A stretch of 64,000 bases of DNA, from the NCBI GenBank assembly GCA_032716605.1, contig JAVRFV010002319.1, forward strand, positions 983,869 through 1,047,868, read 5' to 3'. The notes beneath the pieces were generated by a model, which ran no database searches, was not told the origin of the DNA, and was given only the letters and a program-made list of their open reading frames with translations. Position 1 is the stretch's first letter. The number at the start of each line of letters is the position of its first letter. The stretch is from Paralithodes platypus (taxonomy: Eukaryota > Arthropoda > Malacostraca > Decapoda > Lithodidae). Positions 53,530 through 63,700 of this stretch are shown one piece after another. The translations under genes and the position numbers were made by a program.

Positions 53530-54029
53530 TCGGTGGAAACAACTTTATTATTATTTATTAATCACTCTCACTCACTCACTCACTCTCTCTCTCCCCTCTC
53601 CTCTCTCTCACTCTCATCTGTTTCTCCCGTCTCTCTCTCTCTCTCTCTCATCTGTTTCTCCCGTCTCTCTCTCTCTCTCATCTGTTTCTCTCATCTGTTT
53701 CTCCCGTCTCTCTCTCTCTCTCTCTCTCATCTGTTTCTCCCGTCTCTCTCTCTCTCTCGCTCTGTCCCATCTGTTTTTCTAATATGTTTCTCCCGTCTCT
53801 CTCTCTCTCTCTCATCTGTTTCTCCTCTCTCTCTCATATGTTTCTCTAATCTGTTTCTCCCGTCTCTCTCTCTCTCTCTCTCTCTATCCCAACTGTTTCT
53901 CTAATCTGTTTCTCCCGTCTTTCTCTCCCCTCTCTCTCTATCTCTCTCTCATCTGTTTCTCCCGTCTCTCTCTCTCTCTCTCTCTCCCATCTGTTTCTCT
54001 AATCTGTTTCTCCCGTCTCTCTCTCCCCT

Positions 54030-54072
<43 letters not shown>
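53530..54072. repeat. CT-rich array with TCATCTGTTTCTCCCGT units
   Basis: CATCTGTTTCTCCCGTCTC recurs about ten times, separated by CT runs of variable length; some units have CTAATCTG or CATATG. The plus frame 53533-53904 is an artefact of it. Confidence 0.88.
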
Positions 54073-54620
<548 letters not shown>

Positions 54621-54680
54621 TGTAAGGTCAGACTGCCTAGTAAGGACCTTGAGGTATGTGTGGTCTGTGTATCTATGTAG

Positions 54681-54726
54681 CTCTCTATCTCTCTCTCTCA
54701 TCTGTTTCTCTAATATGTTTCTCCCG

Positions 54727-54773
<47 letters not shown>

Positions 54774-54984
54774 GTCTGTTTCATCTGTTCTGCTTTATCA
54801 CCCTCTATTGGCCTATTATTTTAGTTTGTTATACACGTTCTTTCATTTGCATAATTCAATAGGTAAATAAAAGGTAAATATGTAACTAATTACCTATGTA
54901 CATTATGATTTACCATAATATTAATTAAAATATATATATTTTTATTCACAAAACATTAACTTTCACGATTTGTTCATAATATTC
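54681..54984. other. CT array remnant and unassigned AT-rich sequence
   Basis: A CT run at 54731-54771. The rest shows no recognisable feature. Confidence 0.45.
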
Positions 54985-54989
54985 TAAGC

Positions 54990-55114
54990 TTGTTTTCTCT
55001 TTCTCTCCCTCTCTCTCTTTGGCTTGTATCCATTCGGCCCCATTCAGCCTACTATTTTAAGACTTTTACCCCCATCCAGGTGTCAATATTTTCCTGGCGT
55101 GCGGTAGCGAGCCA

Positions 55115-55163
<49 letters not shown>

Positions 55164-55729
55164 TCTAGTCTCTCAGTGGGGATCGAACCATCGACCATCA
55201 GAACGATAGCCGACGCTTAATCAATTACACCACGGCAGTCTAAAAGACACTCAGCCTTCTATCCTATTTATGTTAGGGAGAAGGGAAACCCACTAGGCGA
55301 ATATATTTCAATTCAAACCTAGTTGTAGGATCCATATTTCCAGAATACCATACACGGATTTTTGAGTGTCCCGACGCAACTCGGGTTGAAATTGATTTAA
55401 TTTAATTCTAACCCACAAAGCATGAGAGTTACAAATATTGAGAATATATCACAAATACACGTGAGCCACTAAATGTTTCTAGTCTCTCAGTGGGGATCGA
55501 ACCATCGACCATCAGAACGATAGCCGACGCTTAATCAATTTGAATTGAAATATATTCGCCTAGTGGGTTTCCCTTCTCCCTAACATAAATAGGATAGAAG
55601 GCTGAGTGTCTTTTAGACTGCCGTGGTGTAATTGATTAAGCGTCGGCTATCGTTCTGATGGTCGATGGTTCGATCCCCACTGAGAGACTAGAAACATTTA
55701 GTGGCTCACGTGTATTTGTGATATATTCT

Positions 55730-55770
<41 letters not shown>

Positions 55771-55983
55771 CAGTAGGCTAAATTTGTAGATTTTTTCGAT
55801 AGAAAAATTTCTCCGGCGAAGCCGGATTTCTGCATACAATGCTGGCTCGCTATCGCTCGCCAAGGACAAATAGACACCTGGATGAGAATAAACGTCTTAA
55901 AACAGTTGGCTGCATGGGGCCGAATGGATACAAGCCAAAGAGAGAGGGAGAGAAAGATAAAAAAAAAACGGTGACCCCCTTAA
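54990..55983. mobile_element. Family B foldback element whose loop holds an inverted SINE cluster
   Basis: Left arm: CTTTGGCTTGTATCCATTCG ... CATCCAGGTGTC ... GCGGTAGCGAGCCAGC (to about 55118). Right part: TACAGTAGGCTAAATTTGTA, CGGCGAAGCCGG, then the right arm to ACGGTGACCCCCTTAA at 55983. TA repeats at 55119-55160 and 55733-55760 correspond to the normal TA loop, so the 570 bp between them are an insertion in the loop. The left terminus is degraded. Confidence 0.75.
55161..55732. mobile_element. tRNA-like SINE copies in inverted arrangement
   Basis: The plus-strand copy at 55615-55697 reads CTGCCGTGGTGTAATTGATT (A box) and GATGGTTCGATCCCCACTGA (B box). Minus-strand copies are at 55163-55236 and 55473-55540. 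55163-55318 and 55543-55697 are inverted repeats of about 155 bp. The middle copy abuts the turn at AATCAATTTGAATTG. Confidence 0.7.
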
Positions 55984-56140
55984 ATAAGTCAAGATAGCCT
56001 CTCTCTCTCTGTCTCCCCATCATAACATTAAATAAGTCAATATAGCCAACCACTCGTGTCTGAACACTTCCTAGCAGCCAACCTCATCAACAGGGTACTG
56101 GAGTAACACGTGTCCACCTTCTACATAACAACCTCTCTAC
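55984..56140. other. Unassigned sequence with a short direct repeat
   Basis: TTAAATAAGTCAAGATAGCC and TTAAATAAGTCAATATAGCC occur at 55980 and 56029. Nothing else was recognised. Confidence 0.5.
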
Positions 56141-56604
56141 CTAATGTACATATTAAGGGGCGATGACCGTATTTATCTAATGTACATATTAAGGGGCGAT
56201 GACCGTATTTATCTAATGTACATATTAAGGGGCGATGACCGTATTTATCTAATGTACATATTAAGGGGCGATGACCGTATTTATCTAATGTACATATTAA
56301 GGGGCGATGACCGTATTTATCTAATGTACATATTAAGGGGCGATGACCGTATTTATCTAATGTACATATTAAGGGGCGATGACCGTATTTATCTAATGTA
56401 CATATTAAGGGGCGATGACCGTATTTATCTAATGTACATATTAAGGGGCGATGACCGTATTTATCTAATGTACATATTAAGGGGCGATGACCGTATTTAT
56501 CTAATGTACTATTAAGGGGCGATGACCGTATTTATCTAATGTACATATCGATGACCGTATTTATTAGTACTTAAGGGGCGATGACCGTATTTATCTAATG
56601 TACC
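56141..56604. repeat. 36-bp minisatellite (about 12-13 units) containing a TTAA-element-like end
   Basis: TAATGTACATATTAAGGGGC plus GATGACCGTATTTATC repeats perfectly ten times, then with deletions. TTAAGGGGCGATGACCG resembles the TTAAGGGGAGACGGTCG-type end of family A. The plus frame (YILRGDDRIYLM repeats, 123 codons) is an artefact of a unit divisible by 3. Confidence 0.93.
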
Positions 56605-57323
56605 TATTGGGGATACTTTAAAGCCTTTACCATCAGGGGTATTTAGAAACCTTTAGTTTAGTTACTTCAACCTCTGCAGTTGTCTTTGAGTTAGCTGTGT
56701 TGAGCCTATTGGGGATACTTTAAAGCCTTTGTTACCATCAGGGGTATTTAGAAACCTTTAGTTTAGTTACTTCAACCTCTGCAGTTGTCTTTGAGTTAGC
56801 TGTGTTGAGCCTATTGGGGATACTTTAAAGCCTTTGTTACCATCAGGGGTATTTAGAAACCTTTAGTTTAGTTACTTCAACCTCTGCAGTTGTCTTTGAG
56901 TTAGCTGTGTTGAGCCTATTGGGGATACTTTAAAGCCTTTGTTACCATCAGGGGTATTTAGAAACCTTTAGTTTAGTTACTTCAACCTCTGCAGTTGTCT
57001 TTGAGTTAGCTGTGTTGAGCCTATTGGGGATACTTTAAAGCCTTTGTTACCATCAGGGGTATTTAGAAACCTTTAGTTTAGTTACTTCAACCTCTGCAGT
57101 TGTCTTTGAGTTAGCTGTGTTGAGCCTATTGGGGATACTTTAAAGCCTTTGTTACCATCAGGGGTATTTAGAAACCTTTAGTTTAGTTACTTCAACCTCT
57201 GCAGTTGTCTTTGAGTTAGCTGTGGGCAGAAAACTAATTTTGGAGAGGTAATTATAAGAGTGAGAGAACTCCTCTTATTGCTAATCTGGCAAACTTTGCG
57301 TCATAAATGCGTGAAAGGGTTAA
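56604..57323 (+). mobile_element. Family C element (6 internal units), left end replaced by the 36-bp array
   Basis: It begins inside a unit (CCTATTGGGGATACTTTAAA) where the array stops, and ends AAATGCGTGAAAGGGTTAA. Confidence 0.85.
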
Positions 57324-57361
57324 AACACTCGTCCTAAATTGGCGTCATATGTTTGCAAGAG

Positions 57362-57656
57362 TTAAGGGGAGATGAGTAGTTTTTTCTAGACCCCTTTCTC
57401 TCTCATGTTTAGCCCCATTAGTTTTCAGATTTTAAGATGCTTGCCATTAGTTTGTCGATTTTTCGCCCCATTTTTTTTTTTTATTGTTGGGGTCAATATG
57501 AAGTTGTTATAGTTTGATGGAGGTCTAGGGAGGAAACTAAAACAAAATAACAAATACAGGAACAAAATAATAAATACAGGAACAAAATAATAAATACAGG
57601 AACAAAATAATAAATACAGGAACAAATCGCCCACAAAGTGAACCATCCCCCCTTAA
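57362..57656 (-). mobile_element. Family A element, internally deleted
   Basis: TTAAGGGGAGATGAGTAG to AGTGAACCATCCCCCCTTAA. The hairpin core is missing; a 20-bp repeat AACAAAATAATAAATACAGG (4 units, 57538-57622) lies near its right end. It shares its right TTAA with the D element. Confidence 0.75.
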
Positions 57657-57861
57657 CCCTTTCAGCACCAGGGACGTCCTTTCTTCATATTCTGGCAACT
57701 GTTAGGCGATTTTACTCAGCTTATGAAGGACCTCTAGCAATAATACGGCCGCAAACTATCTCAACCAACCCTTCTAACTACCACAGGTCCTCCCTAAGCT
57801 GCATAATATCGTCTAAACATAGCTAGAATATAACACACGTCGCTGGTACAGGGAGAGTTAA
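57653..57861. mobile_element. Family D TTAA element, complete
   Basis: TTAACCCTTTCAGCACCAGG to GTCGCTGGTACAGGGAGAG plus TTAA, 209 bp. The internal site reads CCTCCCTAAGCTGCA, uninterrupted. Confidence 0.82.
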
Positions 57862-57933
57862 TATGCTACAAGCTATCACCGTCTCTCTCTTTTTTTTTAC
57901 TCCATTTTCCTGAAGTCTAGCCAACCGCCCCCC

Positions 57934-57966
<33 letters not shown>

Positions 57967-58008
57967 GATAAGCTTTGGGGTGACGGTCTTTCAGCTGTCA
58001 CATATACT
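57862..58008. other. Unassigned sequence with C and CT runs
   Basis: A C run of 16 and CT units at 57928-57965. Confidence 0.5.
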
Positions 58009-58414
58009 TTAAGGGGGTAGTACTCGGTTTTTCTGGACCCCCTTCTCCCTCGTGTTTAGCATATTAGTTATGGGCTTTTAAGACGTTCGTTCCGTCAGTT
58101 TGACCTCCATCAAGCTTAAAATCACATCCCCTAGATCCCCTTTCAAGATAAATTTGTAGTTTTTTCGATCAAAAAATGTCCCGGCCGAAGGCCGATTCCT
58201 CTTAAATTACAGGCTCGTTATCGCTCGCCAGGAAAAAATCAACACCTAAATGGCACGAAAGGTCTTAAAATTGACGGAAATAGGGCTAGACTTCTTATAA
58301 TCGCCAAACTAATGGAGCGAACGTCTTAAAAAATCTCCAAAGCAGTGGGGCTAAACATGAGGGAAAAAGGGGTCCCGAAAAAAACCCTCCCTGGCTTGTA
58401 AATCTGCCCCTAAC
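58009..58414. mobile_element. Family A-prime head fused to a plus-oriented A body
   Basis: TTAAGGGGGTAGTACTCGG and CTGGACCCCCTTCTCCCTCG are a minus-orientation start. From GACCTCCATCAAGC (58101) it is plus-oriented A with all core modules, ending AATCTGCCCCTAAC. Confidence 0.72.
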
Positions 58415-58496
58415 CCCCAACTGGTTCCTTCCTCCACTACTACTACTTGCGTATTCAGCACATCGCTCTGCCGCACCATAACTTTATATACACCGC

Positions 58497-58561
58497 CCTA
58501 CCTTTACTCTCTCTCTCTCTCTCTCTCTGTCCATAACTTCTCCACCGACCCAGTCCTCCTC

Positions 58562-58602
<41 letters not shown>

Positions 58603-58985
58603 CATAACTTCTCCACCGACCCAGTCCTCCTCCTCTATCTCTCTCTCTCTCACACTGTCTCTCTTTCTCTCTCTCTCTCTCTCTCTGACACAACATCCTT
58701 CTTTTGGGTTAGGTCGTCTCCTCTGTGCCAAATATGCGTCCCAGGTATCCTAGCTTCCTCTCCAACAGTGACTCCATAACACTCTCTCTCTCTCTCTCTC
58801 TCTGTCCATAACTTCTCCACCGACCCAGTCCTCCTCCTCTATCTCTCTCTCACTCTCTCTCTCTCTGACACAACATCCTTCTTCTGGGTTAGGTCGTCTC
58901 CTCTGTGCCAAATATGGTCCCAGGTATCCTAGCTTCCTCTCCAACAGTGACTCCATAACACTCTCTCTCTCTCTCTCTCTCTCTT
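58497..58985. repeat. CT array with CCATAACTTCTCCACCGACC units, part 1
   Basis: Units CCATAACTTCTCCACCGACC plus CAGTCCTCCTCCTC are separated by CT runs. Two copies of a longer block begin at 58686 and 58868 (GACACAACATCCTTCTTNTG, GGTTAGGTCGTCTCCTCTGT, CCCAGGTATCCTAGCTTCC). Confidence 0.9.
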
Positions 58986-59051
58986 ATTAACACTTCTCTA
59001 CCTATTCTCTCTCTCTCACACTCTCTCTCTCTCTGACACAACATCCTTCTT

Positions 59052-60257
59052 CTTAAAGATAGTCAACACGGCTTTCGTAAAAAACGTTCCTGTTTAACAA
59101 ACCTCTTAGACTTCGTCCACGATATCCTCAACCTCTACGATGAGAGTAAAGCTGTAGATATTATATACCTTGATTTTCAAAAGGCCTTTGACAAAATTCC
59201 CCACAAACGTTTACTGCTAAAACTAAAAGCGCATGGAATACAAGACGGTGTGTTGAAATGGATAGAAAATTGGCTCAGCGACAGAAAGCAAAGAGTAGTC
59301 ATAAACGGTAAGGCGTCTAAATGGACCAATGTAAGTAGCGGGGTACCCCAGGGATCGGTACTAGGACCAATTCTCTTTCTAATTTACATCAACGACATAG
59401 ATGAGGGTCTCACCTGTACAATCTCAAAATTTACTGACGATACAAAAATTGCAAATAGCGTACTCTCAAAAGAACAAGTTGACGATATGCAACACAATCT
59501 ACATATATTGTCATGTTGGGCCCAAATTTGGCAAATGAGTTTCAATGCGGATAAATGTAAAGTACTACATATCGGATACCTAAATGAGAAAGCAAACTAT
59601 TCGATGAATGGCACTCAGCTTAAGAATGTAAACAGAGAAACCGATCTGGGAGTAACAATATCGAGTAACCTAAAACCGAGTCAACAATGTTCAGAAGTTG
59701 CTAAGAAGGCAAACAAAATAATTGGCTTTATAGGCAGGTCATTTGAGCATAAATCCAAAGAAGTTATCCTAACCCTTTACAATTCCTTAGTCCGCCCTCT
59801 TCTGGAATACTGCGTTCAATCCTGGTGCCCTTATTACCAAAAAGATATAAACAAGCTAGAACGAGTTCAACGTAGAGTTACCAAAATGATACCTAGCCTA
59901 AAGAACAAACCATACGAAGAGCGTCTTAGAGAATTAAATCTATTTCCTTTAACCCAGCGCAGATTAAGAGGTGACTTAATTCAAGTGTTCAAAATCATCA
60001 AAGGCATCGACAATATGAACTGTAGTAAGTACTTCACTATCGACCAATCTAATTACACGCGGGAAACGGTTGCAAAATTATTGGTAAATCTTTTAACTCA
60101 CACGAATCTAAGAATATCTTCTTCAATCGAGTTGTCAACTTGTGGAATGGGCTTCCCCCGAGACGTTATAGACTGCAGCACCGTTGATTCATTTAAACTC
60201 CGCTTAGACAAATATCTCGCATCAAACCCGCGACTGACTGCGTTTGTAAATGAATAA
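59052..60257 (+). CDS. LINE ORF2 fragment, reverse transcriptase to C-terminus
   Basis: The frame is open from 59052 (LKDSQHGFRKKRSCLTNLLD) to the TAA at 60255-60257, about 401 codons. It contains DFQKAFDKIPHKRL, SSGVPQGSVLGPILFLIYIN, then FTDDTK (59430-59447, where copy 1 has FADD), CWAQIWQMSFNADKC and LEYCVQSWCP. A lost G in the run at 60060-60062 shifts the frame, and an extra C in the run near 60154-60158 restores it. About 32 residues between are scrambled relative to copy 1. With no EN, no start and no promoter it is not functional. Confidence 0.87.
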   Translation, partial: LKDSQHGFRKKRSCLTNLLDFVHDILNLYDESKAVDIIYLDFQKAFDKIPHKRLLLKLKAHGIQDGVLKWIENWLSDRKQRVVINGKASKWTNVSSGVPQGSVLGPILFLIYINDIDEGLTCTISKFTDDTKIANSVLSKEQVDDMQHNLHILSCWAQIWQMSFNADKCKVLHIGYLNEKANYSMNGTQLKNVNRETDLGVTISSNLKPSQQCSEVAKKANKIIGFIGRSFEHKSKEVILTLYNSLVRPLLEYCVQSWCPYYQKDINKLERVQRRVTKMIPSLKNKPYEERLRELNLFPLTQRRLRGDLIQVFKIIKGIDNMNCSKYFTIDQSNYTRETVAKLLVNLLTHTNLRISSSIELSTCGMGFPRDVIDCSTVDSFKLRLDKYLASNPRLTAFVNE

Positions 60258-60483
60258 CTTTATTTTATCCTCCCCTCAGTTACTAACCCATATGTCCCCT
60301 ACTAACTTCCTAGTCCTGCCACGGACATTAGTTCCAGGGTAGTAGTTCCCTTTCCAATGTTCCCTTACCCACTCTAAACCACTGTTTGGACACTTGATCC
60401 TCAGTGTTTTGGAAAACAAGCAGCCTAGAAGGGTCACTAGACCTGTTGTTGCTTGATTTCCTTTGTACTCCTTTGTACTTCTG
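59052..60483 (+). mobile_element. CR1-like LINE, copy 2, 5'-truncated
   Basis: It starts abruptly in the RT domain and ends with the CCTTTGTACTCCTTTGTACT terminus. It inserted into a repeat unit: other units read ACATCCTTCTTCTGGGTTAG, whereas here ACATCCTTCTTCT is followed by the LINE and TTCTGGGTTAG resumes after it. CTTCT is thus a probable 5-bp target duplication. Confidence 0.9.
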
Positions 60484-60623
60484 GGTTAGGTCGTCTCCTC
60501 TGTGCCAAATATGCGTCCCAGGTATCCTAGCTTCCTCTCTCCAACAGTGACTCCATAACTCTCACTCTCTCTCTCTCTCTCCAACAGTGACTCCATAACT
60601 TCTCCACCGACCCAGTCCTCCTC

Positions 60624-60654
<31 letters not shown>

Positions 60655-61024
60655 CACCGACCCAGTCCTCCTCCTCTATCTCTCTCTCTCTCTCTCCACC
60701 GACCCAGTCCTCCTCCTCCTCCTCTCTCTCTCTCTCTCTCTCCACCGACCCAGTCCTCCTCCTCTATCTCTCTCTCCCTCTCTCTCTCTCCATAACTTCT
60801 CCACCGACCCAGTCCTCCTCCTCCTCTCTCTCTCTCTCTCTCTCTCTCTCCACCGACCCAGTCCTCCTCCTCCTCTCTCTCTCTCTCTCTCTCCATAACT
60901 TCTCCACCGACCCAGTCCTCCTCCTCTCTCTCTCTCTCTCTCTCTCCATAACTTCTCCACCGACCCAGTCCTCCTCCTCCTCTCTCTCTCTCTCTCTCTC
61001 TCCACCGACCCAGTCCTCCTCCTC

Positions 61025-61055
<31 letters not shown>

Positions 61056-61081
61056 ACTTCTCCACCGACCCAGTCCTCCTC

Positions 61082-61123
<42 letters not shown>

Positions 61124-61155
61124 ACTTCTCCACCGACCCAGTCCTCCTCCTCCTC

Positions 61156-61189
<34 letters not shown>

Positions 61190-61212
61190 CCGACCCAGTC
61201 CTCCTCCTCCTC

Positions 61213-61254
<42 letters not shown>

Positions 61255-61310
61255 ACTTCTCCACCGACCCAGTCCTCCTCCTCTATATCTCTCTCTCTCT
61301 CTCCACCCAA
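60480..61310. repeat. CT array with CCATAACTTCTCCACCGACC units, part 2
   Basis: It is a continuation of 58497-58985 beyond the LINE; about 14 units of CCACCGACCCAGTCCTCCTC with CT runs. Minus-strand frames such as 60486-61364 (RERERE, GGGLGRWR repeats) are artefacts. Confidence 0.9.
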
Positions 61311-61385
61311 TGTTCGTATATTCTCCATTTTCACTCCACATTTATTGCGTCTTTTTAGCCACACAGCAATAATTGGCTACATTTG

Positions 61386-61471
61386 CTTGATGGAGGTGTA
61401 GCAAAGAAACTAAAAAATATACGAATTAATAAAAATAAAGCCTCCCCCAAAAACAAGCACTACCCCCTTAA
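61386..61471 (-). mobile_element. Family A-prime end fragment
   Basis: TTGATGGAGGTGTAGC ... AACAAGCACTACCCCCTTAA. It shares its TTAA with the next A element. Confidence 0.65.
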
Positions 61472-61840
61472 GGGGAGGCGGACCATTTTTCAGGACCCCC
61501 TTCTCCCTAATGTTTAGCCCCACTAGTTTTGAGATTATAAGACGTTCGGCCCATTAGTTTGGCAATTTTAACACCTTTCGCCCCATTTCGTTGTCAATTT
61601 TAGGACCTTTCGTGCCATTTAGGTGTCGATTATTTCCTGGCGAGCTACAGCGAGCCTGAAATTTTAAGAGGAACCTGCCTTAGGCCTGGACATTTTTCTA
61701 CCGAAAAATGTACAAATGTATCTTGAAGGGGGGTCTAGGGGGGGGGGGGGGGGTTCTAAGCTTGATGGAGGTCTAGGGAGGAAACTAAAAATATATATGA
61801 ATAAATGAATAAACCAAACAAACGGCCAGTCTCCCCTTAA
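61468..61840 (-). mobile_element. Family A element, complete
   Basis: TTAAGGGGAGGCGGACCA to CGGCCAGTCTCCCCTTAA, 373 bp, with the full core and a G run at 61736-61753. Confidence 0.88.
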
Positions 61841-61983
61841 GAACTGTGATTCTCCAGTACCGAATAAAGGTATAGCCTATATCCTACATGTTCCTCTCTC
61901 TCATCTTCACCTATCTATCCCGAAGATGTCACCTGTACTGAACGGTTTAACCAAGTTTCAATGTGTCCCTGTATCTCTATTTG

Positions 61984-62361
61984 TTTCCGTAGCCCCTTAA
62001 AGTTCTATTGTTTCCGTAGCCCCTTAAAGTGCTATTGTTTCCGTAACCCCTTAAAGTTCTATTGTTTCCGTAACCCCTTCAAGTGCTATTGTTTCCGTAG
62101 CCCCTTAAAGTTCTATTGTTTCCGTAACCCCTTCAAGTGCTATTGTTTCCGTAACCCCTTAAAGTTCTATTGTTTCCGTAACCCCTTAAAGTGCTATTGT
62201 TTCCGTAACCCCTTAAAGTTCTATTGTTTCCGTAACCCCTTAAAGTGCTATTGTTTCCGTAACCCCTTAAAGTTCTATTGTTTCCGTAACCCCTTAAAGT
62301 GCTATTGTTTCCGTAACCCCTTAAAGTTCTATTGTTTCCGTAACCCCTTCAAGTGCTATTG
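61984..62361. repeat. 27-bp repeat arranged as 54-bp dimers (14 monomers)
   Basis: TTTCCGTAACCCCTTAAAGT plus TCTATTG alternates strictly with the form having GCTATTG; TTCAAG replaces TTAAAG only in some of the G-type monomers. This is a higher-order dimer. The plus frame 61961-62602 is created by the unit length. Confidence 0.94.
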
Positions 62362-62396
62362 TTCGTATCCCTCAGAACCCTATTCTCTACATTTCG

Positions 62397-62777
62397 TTAA
62401 GGGGGGTCACCGGGTTTTTTTTTTTTTTTTTGGCTCTCCTTTTCTCTCTTCCTCTGGCTTGTATCCATTCGGCCCCATTCAGCCAACTGTTATCCCCATC
62501 CAGGTGTCGGTTTCTTCCTGGCGAGCGATAGCGAGCCAGCATTGTATGGAGAAATCTGGCTTCGCCGGACACATTTTTCTATCGAAAAATGTACAAATTT
62601 AGCTTCTTGTCAAAACAAAAATATATGTATGCTGGCTCGCTACCGCTCGCCAGGAAAATATTGACACCTGGATGGGGGTAAACGTCTTAAAACAGTAGGC
62701 TGAATGGGGCCGAATGGATACAAGCCAAAGAGAGAGGGAGAGAAAGAGAAAAAAAACACCGAGGTGGGCCCCCTTAA
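62397..62777. mobile_element. Family B foldback element, complete
   Basis: TTAAGGGGGGTCACCGGG to CGAGGTGGGCCCCCTTAA. The arms are well preserved; the centre GGCTTCGCCGGACACATTTT and the TA loop are present. The left arm lacks TTTAAGACGTT. Confidence 0.9.
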
Positions 62778-63099
62778 GGGGAGGTATTTAGTTTGTTCCC
62801 TAGACCTCCATCAACCTTAAAATTACACCCCCTCGAGTCCCTTTCAAGATAAATTTGTACATTTTTCCGTAGAAAAATGTCCCGGCCGAAGGCCGGTTCC
62901 TCTTAAATTACAGGCTCGCTATCGCTCGCCAGGATAAAATAGACACCTGAATTGCACGAAAGGTCTTAATATGGGGTGAAAGTTTTTAAAATCGCTAAAC
63001 TAATGGGGCAAACGTTTTATAATATCAAAAGCAATGGGGCTAAACATGAGGGAGAAAGGGGTCAAGAAAAAAATCCCTCAAGTGGAGATCTCCCCTTAA
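62774..63099 (+). mobile_element. Family A element, complete, sharing TTAA with B
   Basis: TTAAGGGGAGGTATTTAG to GGAGATCTCCCCTTAA. It carries the same missing repeat segment as the copy at 41330-41655, so these two form a subfamily. Confidence 0.9.
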
Positions 63100-63114
63100 G
63101 CCTCGGGAATTCCC

Positions 63115-63700
63115 TTAACCCCTTCTGTGCCGACGACGTCTTTTCAATTATATTCTAGCTATATTAAGACGACATTATTCACTTTAATAAGGGCTTCAAG
63201 CACGTAACAGGCTTCGAACCGTCTCGCTTAACCCTTTCTACCATACAGAGCCTTCTTAAGGGGACATGGCTCGTTTTTCTGGACAAATTTTCCCCCTCGT
63301 GTTTAGCCCCATTAGTTTTGAGATTTTAAGACATTTGGCCCAATATTTTAACGATTTTAACAACTTTCGCCCCTTTTTGTCGTCAATATTTAGACCTTTC
63401 GTGTTATTTAGGTGTCGATTTTTTCCCTGGCGAACGATAGTGAGCCTGTAATGTTGGAAGAACCGGCCTTTGGCCGGGGGCATTTTTCTACCGAAAAATT
63501 TACAAATTAATCTAGAAGGGGGATCTAATGGATGTTTTTTTTTTTTAATTTGATGGAGGTCTAGGGAGAAAACTAGAAAAATAATGAATACATGTAAAAC
63601 TCGCCCAAAATGTGAACCATCCCCCCTTAACCCGCACAAAATCGTCTAAATATAGCTAGAATATAATTAATAAGACGTCGCCGGTACAGAAGGGGTTTAA
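63115..63700. mobile_element. Family D TTAA element with a nested A
   Basis: TTAACCCCTTCTGTGCCGAC to GTCGCCGGTACAGAAGGGG plus TTTAA. It is split by A (63256-63630) at CCTTCTTAA, the same internal site as in the D at 44322. Confidence 0.85.
63256..63630 (-). mobile_element. Family A element nested in D (second case)
   Basis: TTAAGGGGACATGGCTCG to ATGTGAACCATCCCCCCTTA plus A. Its ends belong to a different A subfamily from the one in the D at 44322, so the two insertions are independent. Confidence 0.85.

Noticed and set aside
56144..56515. 123-codon frame with perfect YILRGDDRIYLM repeats
   Set aside because: The 36-bp unit divisible by 3 explains it; no start context or neighbouring coding sequence.
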